This document shows, one piece after another, positions 21,711 to 29,835 of a stretch of 35,098 nucleotides of DNA. This DNA comes from Bacteriovorax sp. (lineage in GTDB: Bacteria; Bdellovibrionota; Bacteriovoracia; Bacteriovoracales; Bacteriovoracaceae), in assembly GCA_014377485.1 (NCBI GenBank), contig JACMPM010000080.1:1-35098 (forward strand). The letters run 5' to 3'. Position numbers and translations under genes: made by a program. A model generated the notes under the pieces. That model searched no databases and had not been told where the DNA came from. It worked only from the letters and a program-made list of their open reading frames with translations. Numbering within the stretch: the stretch's first letter is position 1; the number at the start of each line of letters is the position of its first letter.

Positions 21711-22601
21711 TTAAACCTTTATTTTTACAATTTTCATTATAACGTAAATACCTGCTAAATCGAAAAGAACTGCAAAAAACAGCATGATAAAACCAATTAT
21801 TGTTGTAAATAGTGGAGTCATTGAAGCGGGATCTTGTAGATAATAAATTAGTCCTAAGGCGTACGGCATGGCCCCGATAACCATCCCCTGAAACATTCCA
21901 GATGCAGTAAAAGTATCAATTTTCTGCTGCAATCTTACCCGCTCGCGAATTACGTCAACGATAGTGTCAAAAGTTTCAGCAAGATTACCTCCGGTTTCTC
22001 TTAAAATGTTTATAGATGAGACAAACATATCGTTGTCTTCAGTTGGTACTCTTTTTGCCAAGTTTTCAAAGCATTCTTCCAAGGGTACACCGATGCGATT
22101 TTGTTGAAGGATAATATTAAATTCTTGAGAAATTGGTGCAGGCATTTCATCAACGATCATGCCAAGAGATTGTGGCACTGAGAGCCCGGCGCGAATTCCA
22201 TTGGCAAGCAGTTGAAGGGCGTCCACCATTTGTAGGGAATAGGCTTTGATTCTTTTCTCCACCAAAAAATTAACAATCATCCGAGGAGCCTTAAAACCTA
22301 TGAACGCGAGAATACTTCCTAAAATAGTTCCAATAATCCACGATCCTAAAAATCCAAACAGTAAAAAAATAAAAGAGCCAAGTCCTACAGAAGATCCAAG
22401 TAAAATATAAGTAAGCCGATCTTGGGGAATTTCAATAAAAAGAAATTCCAATTTTTCCATGATGTAAGTTCGAGTTCCATATGTTTGATGTTCAACCCAG
22501 TCAAAAATATTCACCGAGTATTTGTAGCTTAAGGCAAATATTAAAATTCCCACCAAGAAGATGAGTCCTTTTAAGCCAATAAGATCTATAAATATACTCA
22601 T
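21711..22601 (-). CDS. tadB: Tad pilus inner-membrane platform protein TadB (T2SSF family)
   Basis: 296 residues with membrane helices near the N-terminus (about 10-28), around 67-105 and two at the C-terminus (about 235-290). The cytoplasmic T2SSF domain lies at about 130-230 with LQLLANGIRAGLSVPQSL and FVSSINILRETGGNLAETFDTI, characteristic of TadB/GspF-type platform proteins. It supports pilus assembly by the CpaF/TadA ATPase. It follows the ATPase gene by 12 bases. Tad loci normally encode a second copy, TadC, next to tadB; here the next gene is the Rhs-repeat protein instead. Confidence 0.9.
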   Translation of the reverse strand: MSIFIDLIGLKGLIFLVGILIFALSYKYSVNIFDWVEHQTYGTRTYIMEKLEFLFIEIPQDRLTYILLGSSVGLGSFIFLLFGFLGSWIIGTILGSILAFIGFKAPRMIVNFLVEKRIKAYSLQMVDALQLLANGIRAGLSVPQSLGMIVDEMPAPISQEFNIILQQNRIGVPLEECFENLAKRVPTEDNDMFVSSINILRETGGNLAETFDTIVDVIRERVRLQQKIDTFTASGMFQGMVIGAMPYALGLIYYLQDPASMTPLFTTIIGFIMLFFAVLFDLAGIYVIMKIVKIKV

Positions 22602-22613
22602 CTTGCTAGTACC

Positions 22614-24863
22614 CTATTTTTTCACTAGAGGTTTTCCTGGCGGAGTTGAAGCTGGCCCTCCACTTCCAGAAGCAGGTCTTGCTGCACTTGCCGTCGGAGA
22701 TGGTATTGCCGCCGGTGCAGCTGCTGTTACTGCAGCTGGTGTTGCCGTTCCAGGGGGACGATTGCTAAAAATTCCACGTGGAACGTTGAAGCCTTTCTTC
22801 TCAAGCACTTCAATAAATTTGGGAATAAATCCTGTTGCTTGAAACTCGCCTACAATTTTTCCATTTTTATCCATGTCTTTTTGAACGAAGAGAAAAATAT
22901 CCTGCAATATCATCGTGTCACCTTGAAGTCCGCCTACCTCAGTGATGTACATAATTTTTCTACTTCCATCATCCAACCTCGATTGTTGAATAATTAAATG
23001 AACTGCCCCAGCAATCATTTCTTTAATAGCCCGAGCTGAAATAGATGTTCCTGCATATTGAACTAAAGTTTCTAGTCGACCAATACACTCGCGAGGATTA
23101 TTAGAATGGACAGTTGTCATTGAACCATCATGTCCTGTCCCCATCGCTTGAAGCATGTCTAGTGTTTCACCACCGCGACACTCACCAACAACAATTCTAT
23201 CAGGCCGCATACGAAGAGTTTGCTTAACAAGACATCGAATATCGATTGCCCCATCACCTTCTAGCGATGGAGGACGAGTTTCAAGCCTGACAATATGTTC
23301 TTGTGGAAAATTTAATTCTGCAGAATCTTCGCAAGTAATAATACGCTCATTAGATTGAATAAATCCGCCAAGAATATTAATAAGAGTAGTTTTACCGGAG
23401 CCAGTACCGCCAGAGACAATAATATTTCGATGTGCCTCAACAGCAATTCGAAGAAAGTCGGCCATACTTTCAGTCATTGATCCAAACTTAACCGCATCTT
23501 TGTAAGTTAGGCGCTTGTCAGGGAATTTACGAATGGTAATTGTACAACCATCAATTGATGATGGTGGAATGATTGCGTGAACGCGTGAACCATCGCGAAG
23601 ACGAGCATCTACGTATGGAGTCTTTTCATCAATTCGACGTCCGATAGGTGCAACGATTCTTTCAATAACGTTTAAAACCTGGCGATCGTTTGTAAAAGTA
23701 ACATCTGAAAGTTTTAATTTACCGCTTTGTTCATAATAAATCTTATAAGGACCAACGACCATAATCTCTGAGACTGTCTTATCCCGCAAAAGATCTTCTA
23801 GCGGACCAAGGCCCAGGGCTTCATCAATTATTTCTTTTACGATTTGATTCATATCTTCTCTTGAATTGAGCACAGCTTTTGTGTCTTCTTTTCCTAAGAG
23901 ATCAACGACAACTTTTTTAGTCTGCTCTTTTAAAATAATTTGAGCTTTGGGATCGTTCTCATCAGTTTTCTTTAAATCCATCTCTTCAACAAGTGCTTTA
24001 TGGATACGAGACTTTAATTCTGTCCAAGGGGTTTTTCCACCTTTTATCGGAACTCCAGACGCATCTTTAGCTTCTTCTTTTTTTCCGCCGGCGTCTGTTG
24101 GCTTTGTAAGTTTTTCCAACGTTTTTAAAACGTTTTTTTCATTCAATCGTCTAACGGTATCGATTATTCCCTTAGCGAAAGGACTTCCTCTTGCCACTAA
24201 CATGACTGGTTTTTTTTGATTAAGTGCTAAGGTGCAATTCTGATCATCTTTTGCAATTGCAGAGAAGACGGACTTACCCAAAGTTTTTGCAATCACATCA
24301 TTGGTAACAGGATGTCCTTGTTGAGCTTGATTCACAATAAATTGAATCATGTCTTTAGGAAACATCATGGTAACCAGATCAGAATACATACGCTTTGTTT
24401 GATTAAGCGCTAAAATATCCGGGGTCACTACAACTAAAATCAGTGTTGAATATTCAAGTGCCTTAATTGCAAGTGGAGTTAATTCATTTCCAGCATCGAT
24501 TATTGTTACAGGATAAATATTCGTAACGGCCTTTAGAGTTCGCCCGAGTGCTTCAACTTCAATTCCATTTGAAGCTGTAGGATCGCTAGGCATTCCAATA
24601 TAGTAAACATTTTGATTCATACTTACGAATTGTTGAATTGAGTTGGGATCTATTGCACCTTTAAATTCTGCAAGTTCTTTTATGTTCTTCTTTCCCTTCA
24701 TACCTGTAATAAAATCTTGATCACCACTGGCTTTTTGATCGAAATCTAAAAGCAGAGTTTTCACTTTTCCTTCAATGGCATAAGCAAATGCAAGGTTCGC
24801 GGCTACTTGAGATTTACCCAATCCGCCCTTTCCACCAATAATAGAAATTATATGTCCGGCCAT
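22614..24863 (-). CDS. Fusion of CpaE/TadZ (MinD-like) and CpaF/TadA secretion ATPase
   Basis: 749 residues with two ATPases in one chain. Residues 1-255 are MinD/ParA-like: deviant Walker A KGGLGKS (12-18), LLLDFDQ, and IIDAG (121-125), as in CpaE/TadZ, which localises the pilus machine; its usual N-terminal receiver-like domain is absent. A charged linker (255-285) follows. Residues about 285-690 are a CpaF/TadA pilus-assembly ATPase: Walker A GGTGSGKT (485-492), Walker B RIVVGECRGGE and TGHDGSMTTVHSNNP. The last 50 residues are an Ala/Pro/Ser-rich low-complexity tail. AAGGAG lies nine bases upstream of the ATG, inside the end of the secretin gene. The two functions are usually separate adjacent genes. 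Confidence 0.93.
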   Translation of the reverse strand: MAGHIISIIGGKGGLGKSQVAANLAFAYAIEGKVKTLLLDFDQKASGDQDFITGMKGKKNIKELAEFKGAIDPNSIQQFVSMNQNVYYIGMPSDPTASNGIEVEALGRTLKAVTNIYPVTIIDAGNELTPLAIKALEYSTLILVVVTPDILALNQTKRMYSDLVTMMFPKDMIQFIVNQAQQGHPVTNDVIAKTLGKSVFSAIAKDDQNCTLALNQKKPVMLVARGSPFAKGIIDTVRRLNEKNVLKTLEKLTKPTDAGGKKEEAKDASGVPIKGGKTPWTELKSRIHKALVEEMDLKKTDENDPKAQIILKEQTKKVVVDLLGKEDTKAVLNSREDMNQIVKEIIDEALGLGPLEDLLRDKTVSEIMVVGPYKIYYEQSGKLKLSDVTFTNDRQVLNVIERIVAPIGRRIDEKTPYVDARLRDGSRVHAIIPPSSIDGCTITIRKFPDKRLTYKDAVKFGSMTESMADFLRIAVEAHRNIIVSGGTGSGKTTLINILGGFIQSNERIITCEDSAELNFPQEHIVRLETRPPSLEGDGAIDIRCLVKQTLRMRPDRIVVGECRGGETLDMLQAMGTGHDGSMTTVHSNNPRECIGRLETLVQYAGTSISARAIKEMIAGAVHLIIQQSRLDDGSRKIMYITEVGGLQGDTMILQDIFLFVQKDMDKNGKIVGEFQATGFIPKFIEVLEKKGFNVPRGIFSNRPPGTATPAAVTAAAPAAIPSPTASAARPASGSGGPASTPPGKPLVKK

Positions 24864-24865
24864 TT

Positions 24866-26353
24866 TTATCGGCTCCTTTTTCGAAACTTTCTTTCAATAT
24901 CAGAAGCACCAGTTGCTGCTGATTCTATTAATTCTGGAGTTACAAACATTACGAATTGCGTTCGACTGGTTGAATACTTTTTTGATTTTACAAACGAAAA
25001 CAAGGGCGTCCCATCTGTAATCGCAAGTGGGTCGACTTTATCAAAATCAGTTGAAGTGTTATTGGTCACAACCCCCCCGATAACTGCCGATTCTTGAGAC
25101 TTAACAATAATTTGAGTATCAACTGTATTATCGAGCGTCCGAGGTGGAGCATCATTTGAAGCTGAAGAAACATGGATAACTATTTTTAAATTAATTTTTT
25201 CTTCTTGAAGCATGGTCGGAGTGATATTCATATCAAATCCCGCCACGGCAGATCCAGCTTTGGCATTGTCGGCAGTTCCAATTTGGTAAGGTATCGTTGT
25301 TGTTTTTTTAATAGAACCTGCAATGTTTTCTTTAACGACAACCACTCCAGATTCTACAACCCGGGCATGTCCTGCACTTTTAGCCGAGTCTAGTTTGGGA
25401 AAGAGATGTGAGATCGTTGCAGCTAAGGCTCCAGACGAAGACGTCGTTACACCTCCACTATTACTTTTTCCAATACCAATTTCCCCACCTGTTCCGCCAA
25501 TTACTGGTGTCCATTGAAAAGAAAAAAGACGGTCATATCCTTTAGTTAATTCTACAAACTGAGCAGTAATTTTAAATAACTTTGGCAATGGCTCTTGCTT
25601 TGGCTTTGAATTAAAAGTTAAAAGAATTTCATAAGGACGTTTTTTTATCGATTGAACTGCATCGGTTCTTCTCGCTAAGTTTTGAATTTGATCTGGTAAA
25701 TAAGCGTTAACAATTTGTTCAACTCTTTTAATATCTTCTTCTGAACCGACAACACCTTCTATCCAAAAACTTCCATTCACAACTCTCACGGTAACATCTT
25801 TAAAATTACTTTTTTGAATTTCTTCTTGCATTTTTCTAGCAATAATTAATTGCGTCTGCGGAGAAAGTTCTACCAATCTTAAAACGTCCGGGTATTTATC
25901 TAAAATAACAACGACTTTACCAATATCGCTGGGAACAACAATTTGTCCGCCGACATATACGGCATCACCCTTTATACCAATTTCCAATCCCTCAACGTCA
26001 TTTAATAATTCTTTTAATTGAACAACTACTTTAGATTGATCAGACGCTGTAACTTTTACCAAATAACGAGCACGAATATCACCGGCAGTATCTCGCAATG
26101 TTAAAGTTGTCTCTCCGGCCTTTAAACCTGTCAGAAGAACTTGTTTTTTCGATGGAACAATTTGGTAACTAGCAAGATTTTCATTTGCCAGCTTAACTAC
26201 GCTATTGGGAACAAAGTCTAGTTTGATAATTTTTTCTAAACCAACAACAACATCAACTTCTTTTAAAGCTTCGTCCTTACTAACATCATCTTGAGCAATC
26301 AAGCTCAAGCTGAGAAGGCAAAAGATAATTAAAGAGCAAAACTTATTGAGCAT
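24866..26353 (-). CDS. cpaC: Tad pilus outer-membrane secretin CpaC/RcpA
   Basis: 495 residues from ATG 26353, which overlaps the end of cpaB by 11 bases; an upstream extension is open but disrupts the signal peptide. Signal peptide LNKFCSLIIFCLLSLSLIA. Residues about 33-100 match the pilus-formation N-terminal domain (VGLEKIIKLDF, LTGLKAGETTLTLRD). Residues about 165-225 form a BON-type domain (VRVVNGSFWIEGVV). The C-terminal half is the secretin pore domain, with FDMNITPTML and the closing VIGGVVTNNTS, PLFSFVKSKK, FVMFVTPELI. It forms the gated ring through which the Flp pilus crosses the outer membrane. Confidence 0.92.
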   Translation of the reverse strand: MLNKFCSLIIFCLLSLSLIAQDDVSKDEALKEVDVVVGLEKIIKLDFVPNSVVKLANENLASYQIVPSKKQVLLTGLKAGETTLTLRDTAGDIRARYLVKVTASDQSKVVVQLKELLNDVEGLEIGIKGDAVYVGGQIVVPSDIGKVVVILDKYPDVLRLVELSPQTQLIIARKMQEEIQKSNFKDVTVRVVNGSFWIEGVVGSEEDIKRVEQIVNAYLPDQIQNLARRTDAVQSIKKRPYEILLTFNSKPKQEPLPKLFKITAQFVELTKGYDRLFSFQWTPVIGGTGGEIGIGKSNSGGVTTSSSGALAATISHLFPKLDSAKSAGHARVVESGVVVVKENIAGSIKKTTTIPYQIGTADNAKAGSAVAGFDMNITPTMLQEEKINLKIVIHVSSASNDAPPRTLDNTVDTQIIVKSQESAVIGGVVTNNTSTDFDKVDPLAITDGTPLFSFVKSKKYSTSRTQFVMFVTPELIESAATGASDIERKFRKRSR

Positions 26354-27170
26354 TATTTTTATTCTCTTTAGTGTATTTATCATTGAAGAAAATTTTCGCT
26401 TCTGAAGCATCTTCTCCAAGTACATCGTAAATCTGTGTTGCTTTCAATCGTACTGGCTCTTTATCAGCATTATTTCTAAGTGCTAGAGATAGTGTTCCGT
26501 TTCCGTAGGCTTGAATAAATGAAAGCTTTTGAACATCATAAGGATCGAGCTCAAGCGTGATTGTATTGTAAGAAGTGTATGTATTTAAATTCATCGTACG
26601 AATAACTTTTGGCGTCTCAACACCGTAGATAGGAATAGAATTAGTCATACTCATCCCAGTTGAGAGAACTAAAACGTCTTGCAGAATGGTTCTTGTTTTT
26701 TGTAAATCTTTTCTTGCACCTTGTGAAATATCGATTGCAGCAAGAACATCAACTCTGTCCCCTGGCTTAATCAATCTTCCTACGGCATCTCTCTCCGTAA
26801 TATTAATTGCAACAGCACGTTTACCAACTGAAACCTGTCTCGATAAACCCGTTTTAATTCCGGGATAAGTAACTCTTGGTTTTGTAATCTGCTCGCCTTT
26901 AATAATTGGAACAGTCGCGATTGTATTTTCTAAATCTTTTACAGATTTAAAATGTCCTGGTGCTAGAAAATTTTCTGGAACAGTTTTTACTTCAATTTTT
27001 GAATCGTCTATTAAATCTAATTCTTGAATATCTACTTTTGCGACGATGACAGAACTTTGAGTTCCGTAGTCCTTAATCATTGCTGCTCTTTGATCTTCGA
27101 TATATGTGTAGACCATCATCATGGCAAAACCTGCAATAATGAGTGCCAGAGTCAGAGCGCGTGTGTTCAT
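26343..27170 (-). CDS. cpaB: Tad pilus assembly protein CpaB/RcpC
   Basis: 275 residues starting at ATG 27170 (AGG-type ribosome site upstream; a TTG nine bases earlier is less likely). One N-terminal membrane helix (TLALIIAGFAMMMVYTYI). A SAF domain follows (IVAKVDIQELDLIDDSKIEVKTVPENF), then the RcpC/CpaB core with VGKRAVAINITERDAVGRLI and GDRVDVLAAI. CpaB proteins sit in the periplasm and support the secretin and pilus passage. The gene overlaps cpaC by 11 bases and follows a 72-base gap after the pilin-like 27250 gene, where no clear terminator is seen. Confidence 0.9.
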   Translation of the reverse strand: MNTRALTLALIIAGFAMMMVYTYIEDQRAAMIKDYGTQSSVIVAKVDIQELDLIDDSKIEVKTVPENFLAPGHFKSVKDLENTIATVPIIKGEQITKPRVTYPGIKTGLSRQVSVGKRAVAINITERDAVGRLIKPGDRVDVLAAIDISQGARKDLQKTRTILQDVLVLSTGMSMTNSIPIYGVETPKVIRTMNLNTYTSYNTITLELDPYDVQKLSFIQAYGNGTLSLALRNNADKEPVRLKATQIYDVLGEDASEAKIFFNDKYTKENKNNAQ

Positions 27171-27249
27171 TTTTTCCAACCTATTTAAATAACTAGCTTT
27201 TAAATTCTAGCAAACTTTGGTCATTTTTTACGGAGGGGAAGATTTTGCA

Positions 27250-27771
27250 CTAGTGCCCCATTGTGCAACTAACAGTCAGAGCTTGAACGTGTGGATCGAT
27301 ATCGTAATAGCCTTTATCATCTAGAGGTGTTTGGGTGTAATTATAATAAGGCCCGCATACACCGTAAAAGGTAAAAAGTCGGATAAACCTGCTCGAGAGC
27401 TCAACTTCAGATTTACCACCGCATGTTTCAGTCGAATCATTTTTCAATAGAGATGAAAATTGAAAACAGGGAGCAACTGAAATTTTTCCAGCTAAATGAT
27501 CTTTCCATCCGAGTGAATTGAAACCAACTCTCGTAATACTCTCTTCCTTATATTTTCTAAGATCGACCAAAGGAACGATATATGAGTTTCCTTTTACTAA
27601 AGTATAGAAGTATCCCCTAACTGCTTTTTGTTGGTTAATTGAACCGCTGATAGAATTCCCGGCAGTGTAGTAAATAGTGTAGAGAAACATTAGGAAAGGT
27701 AAAAATAAAATCATCTCAAAAAGAGCTTGTCCTTTTTGATTGAGAATTTTTTGATAGTCATTTTTTTTCAT
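27250..27771 (-). CDS. TadE/TadF-like pseudopilin, 173 aa
   Basis: A short cytoplasmic leader ends in KGQALFEM, the G-Q-x-x-x-E prepilin-type motif, followed by a hydrophobic helix (ILFLPFLMFLYTIYYT). The remaining periplasmic part has four Cys (APCFQF, ETCGG, GVCGP, VSCTM) and aromatic residues. This is the plan of the TadE/TadF minor pseudopilins, though the periplasmic sequence is not one I can match. It starts two bases after the preceding TadE-like gene and belongs to the same unit. Glu is followed by Met rather than Tyr or Phe. Confidence 0.75.
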   Translation of the reverse strand: MKKNDYQKILNQKGQALFEMILFLPFLMFLYTIYYTAGNSISGSINQQKAVRGYFYTLVKGNSYIVPLVDLRKYKEESITRVGFNSLGWKDHLAGKISVAPCFQFSSLLKNDSTETCGGKSEVELSSRFIRLFTFYGVCGPYYNYTQTPLDDKGYYDIDPHVQALTVSCTMGH

Positions 27772-27773
27772 TT

Positions 27774-28301
27774 TTACCCACCGTTATCATCCAAGGTCGC
27801 TTGAGTTTCACAGCCACCTTGAGTTACTGCTTTTATGGCATAGCAAATCTGACTAACCGATTCTGCACGTGTTGGCTCCCTACCTAAAAAAGATTCTGAG
27901 CGAAAGACCACTTGATCTTTTCCACCGACAAATCCCAGTGAAAAAGCTTGGTTAAATTCTACCCATATGCCGACAAATACAGAGAAGGCGACTTTGTCCG
28001 GACTATTTTCATTTTTTGCTTCTAATACTACGTTGGGAGTAATTAATCCTTCCGGAAGATTTTTTCTAAAGACTTCTTTTGCGACTTCAAATGCTCGAGA
28101 ATCTCCTGCACCTGGACTCCCATACTGTTCAGCATCTCCAACTAAATAAGCCCGTGAGGCCATAAAAGTCGCATGGTGAACCATATAACCATTGGTGTAG
28201 TTAAGGGCCATTTTTAGAAATAGAAAAATGAATCCGACAGCGGCGGTAAAGGTCAAAATAAACTCAATTGTCGATTGGCCTTTATTATTTTTTTGTTTCA
28301 T
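27774..28301 (-). CDS. TadE-family pseudopilin, 175 aa
   Basis: NNKGQSTIEFILTF gives the G-Q-x-x-x-E-F cleavage-type motif and the start of a transmembrane helix (to about residue 30), as in TadE proteins. The following ALNYTNGYMVHHATFMASRAYLVG stretch is also TadE-like (a helix of A and R residues after the membrane segment). Two Cys lie near the C-terminus (QICYAI, GGCETQ). Minor pseudopilins of this type are processed by the CpaA/TadV peptidase and help initiate Flp pili. The ATG overlaps the preceding stop (ATGA), indicating translational coupling. Confidence 0.82.
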   Translation of the reverse strand: MKQKNNKGQSTIEFILTFTAAVGFIFLFLKMALNYTNGYMVHHATFMASRAYLVGDAEQYGSPGAGDSRAFEVAKEVFRKNLPEGLITPNVVLEAKNENSPDKVAFSVFVGIWVEFNQAFSLGFVGGKDQVVFRSESFLGREPTRAESVSQICYAIKAVTQGGCETQATLDDNGG

Positions 28302-28630
28302 GGAGGATAAGCCTCAGTACCCGAAAAGAAATGACTGCTATTATCAGCGGCATTATAATAAGTATCGTGTTTATTATTTGTGTAATCAAAATCCATTTTT
28401 TCTTCGTACGAAACTTCTTTTTTATAATCTAAACCATAACGGTAAGAATAACTTATTCCTCTTTTCATAACGGCAAACATACCGTCTTTGCCGGCAAGAA
28501 AGCTTTTGAATCTTTTATTATTATAAAAAGTATAACTAAGAGAACTTATAACTGCTAAAAGCAGAATATATTCCACAGCAGTTTGCCCAAGATTGTTTCT
28601 TAGTAACCTAAGATTGAATGATTTTGCCAT
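28298..28630 (-). CDS. Short pilin-like protein of the Tad locus, 110 aa
   Basis: The motif LGQTAVEYILLLAVI matches the Flp signature G/xxxxEY followed by a hydrophobic helix, but the protein extends about 70 residues further with a charged, Tyr-rich tail (YSYRYGLDYKKE, DTYYNAADN), unlike a standard Flp pilin. It may be a minor pilin. Start ATG 28630 gives a short leader; ATG 28645 is the alternative. Either start lies inside the 3' end of the prepilin peptidase gene (overlap 31 or 46 bases). The stop overlaps the next start by four bases. Confidence 0.75.
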   Translation of the reverse strand: MAKSFNLRLLRNNLGQTAVEYILLLAVISSLSYTFYNNKRFKSFLAGKDGMFAVMKRGISYSYRYGLDYKKEVSYEEKMDFDYTNNKHDTYYNAADNSSHFFSGTEAYPP

Positions 28631-29109
28631 CCGAACCACATCCATGCGATAAAGATTACTGGTGCGTAAGTAAATTTTTTTCCAAAAATTTTCCTAATTC
28701 CTTTCACATCACCAATTCTTACTAATAATACAATTTTATCGAAATTTTTGAGAGCATTAAATAATAAAAGTGAACTCCCGACGATCACCGTCGTGTATAA
28801 GAGATATAAGAAAACCATATCTTGAAATTCAAAAGGTATTAAAAGATAGAGCGAAGAAAGATATTTCGAATCTCCTCCTCCCATAATATTCAACGCAAAT
28901 AATGCAAAACCTACCAGGAGAAATGCAACGGGAAAGAGCATTACGCTGAAGCTCCAGACGTAAAGTTTGGGGTAGACAATTGTGAGTAGGGAAAAAAAGG
29001 CGAAATTGATGAGTAGCCATACGTTCGAAATTTTTCTTGTTTTGAAATCTACGTAAGCGACAACTAACAACTGGATGGAAAGAAAAATAAACACCATCAT
29101 TGGCATCAT
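28600..29109 (-). CDS. cpaA: Prepilin peptidase CpaA/TadV (A24 family)
   Basis: 169 residues with about five membrane helices. The two catalytic aspartates of A24 prepilin peptidases are present: D21 in YVDFKTRKISN and D80 in MGGGDSKYL (the GxGDxK motif). There is no N-terminal methylase domain, as usual for Tad loci. It cleaves the leaders of Flp and the TadE-like pseudopilins in the inner membrane. AGGGA precedes the start; several Met codons lie at the N-terminus (29109, 29106, 29100). The first ATG overlaps the stop of the preceding pilin-like gene by four bases. Confidence 0.9.
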   Translation of the reverse strand: MMPMMVFIFLSIQLLVVAYVDFKTRKISNVWLLINFAFFSLLTIVYPKLYVWSFSVMLFPVAFLLVGFALFALNIMGGGDSKYLSSLYLLIPFEFQDMVFLYLLYTTVIVGSSLLLFNALKNFDKIVLLVRIGDVKGIRKIFGKKFTYAPVIFIAWMWFGWQNHSILGY

Positions 29110-29333
29110 TTTTTTGTTCCCTGATTACTGTATCCAGTGAAGAAGCATTCTTTTGCGCATACACCAACCGTGAATTGTTCAGTTAGTTCATAACCCATAA
29201 AGCCCACAGAACTTAATAGAGTTTTGCCTAGCCCCTTCACCATGCTGATTGTAATGAAGGTCATAAAGCTAAATATTAGAAGGTATTCAATGAGAGCCTG
29301 CCCTTTGTCTCTCATTTTTATTTTAATTGTCAT
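29106..29333 (-). CDS. Short Flp-like pilin or pseudopilin, 75 aa
   Basis: MRDKGQALIEYLLIFSFM carries the Flp/TadE G-Q-x-x-x-E-Y motif and a hydrophobic helix. The C-terminal part includes two Cys (GVCAKECFF) absent from the main Flp protein. The start at 29333 gives a 10-residue basic leader before the Gly; Met7 (29315) would leave only a few leader residues. No clear Shine-Dalgarno is visible. Its stop overlaps cpaA. It is separated from flp by about 100 bases in which only a weak AT-rich near-palindrome (AGTTTT/AAACCT) was seen, which might cause partial termination. Confidence 0.75.
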   Translation of the reverse strand: MTIKIKMRDKGQALIEYLLIFSFMTFITISMVKGLGKTLLSSVGFMGYELTEQFTVGVCAKECFFTGYSNQGTKK

Positions 29334-29434
29334 GATTTAAAGATTAGAGATTGAAGCTATTGGCGCAATAGGAGGCAAACAATGCCGTAGCACTATTTGT
29401 GTAGATGGTAGTTACGACGAAAGGTTTTTTAAAA

Positions 29435-29623
29435 CTATTCTGTCTGAATACCGTCGACCATCTTATCTGCTTTACCAAAAACGGCTTGAGTTAAACCATC
29501 GAGCTTCGAGCCCGCAGTAGTTTTAAACTTAAAAACGATCATCGCGACAACCGCGACAAGCAGAATATACTCTGTAGACGTCTGCCCACTCTCGTCTTTC
29601 AAATAGGCTATTACCTTTTTCAT
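29435..29623 (-). CDS. flp: Flp-family type IVb pilin
   Basis: 62 residues: basic leader KKVIAYLKDES, cleavage motif GQTSTEY (G/xxxxEY), hydrophobic helix ILLVAVVAMIVFKF and a short polar tail rich in Lys and Asp. This is the size and plan of the major Flp pilin assembled by Tad machines into adhesive bundles. AGGAGAAGGA lies just upstream of the ATG, a strong ribosome site fitting high expression. It is the first gene of the Tad operon, with its promoter region in 29624-29835, divergent from the 6S-like RNA. Confidence 0.92.
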   Translation of the reverse strand: MKKVIAYLKDESGQTSTEYILLVAVVAMIVFKFKTTAGSKLDGLTQAVFGKADKMVDGIQTE

Positions 29624-29694
29624 ATTGTCCTTCTCCTCATGCAGATACTCGCTGGTTAACTTCTCGGTAATCTTCAGCGAAATCTTTAATCCTT

Positions 29695-29740
29695 TACTTA
29701 ATCATTTTACCATGACACTCAACTTTTCAAGTCTACATGA
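29695..29740 (-). promoter_or_regulatory. Candidate promoter region of the Tad operon
   Basis: On the minus strand TTGAAA and TAAAAT occur 15 bases apart in front of flp, a slightly short spacing for a housekeeping promoter. A run of eight T/A bases lies further upstream. No -24/-12 element is seen here. This is a weak call. Confidence 0.25.
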
Positions 29741-29823
29741 TTGGAATAGAGCTTTTTTTTAGACAACCCTTAGATATTACGAGGTAGGTAAAAACTTTCC
29801 TAGAGAACTAAACACCTCAGGTG

Positions 29824-29829
29824 TATAAT
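29824..29829 (+). promoter_or_regulatory. -10 box of the 6S-like RNA gene
   Basis: A perfect TATAAT lies seven to eight bases before the predicted RNA start at about 29836. A matching -35 hexamer is not obvious. Placement immediately before a structured RNA supports use. Confidence 0.55.
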
Positions 29830-29835
29830 GAAAGT

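Noticed and set aside
29334-29434. Possible extra small gene between flp and the next pilin-like gene
   Set aside because: No start codon with a ribosome site gives a frame of useful length; only an AT-rich near-palindrome is present.
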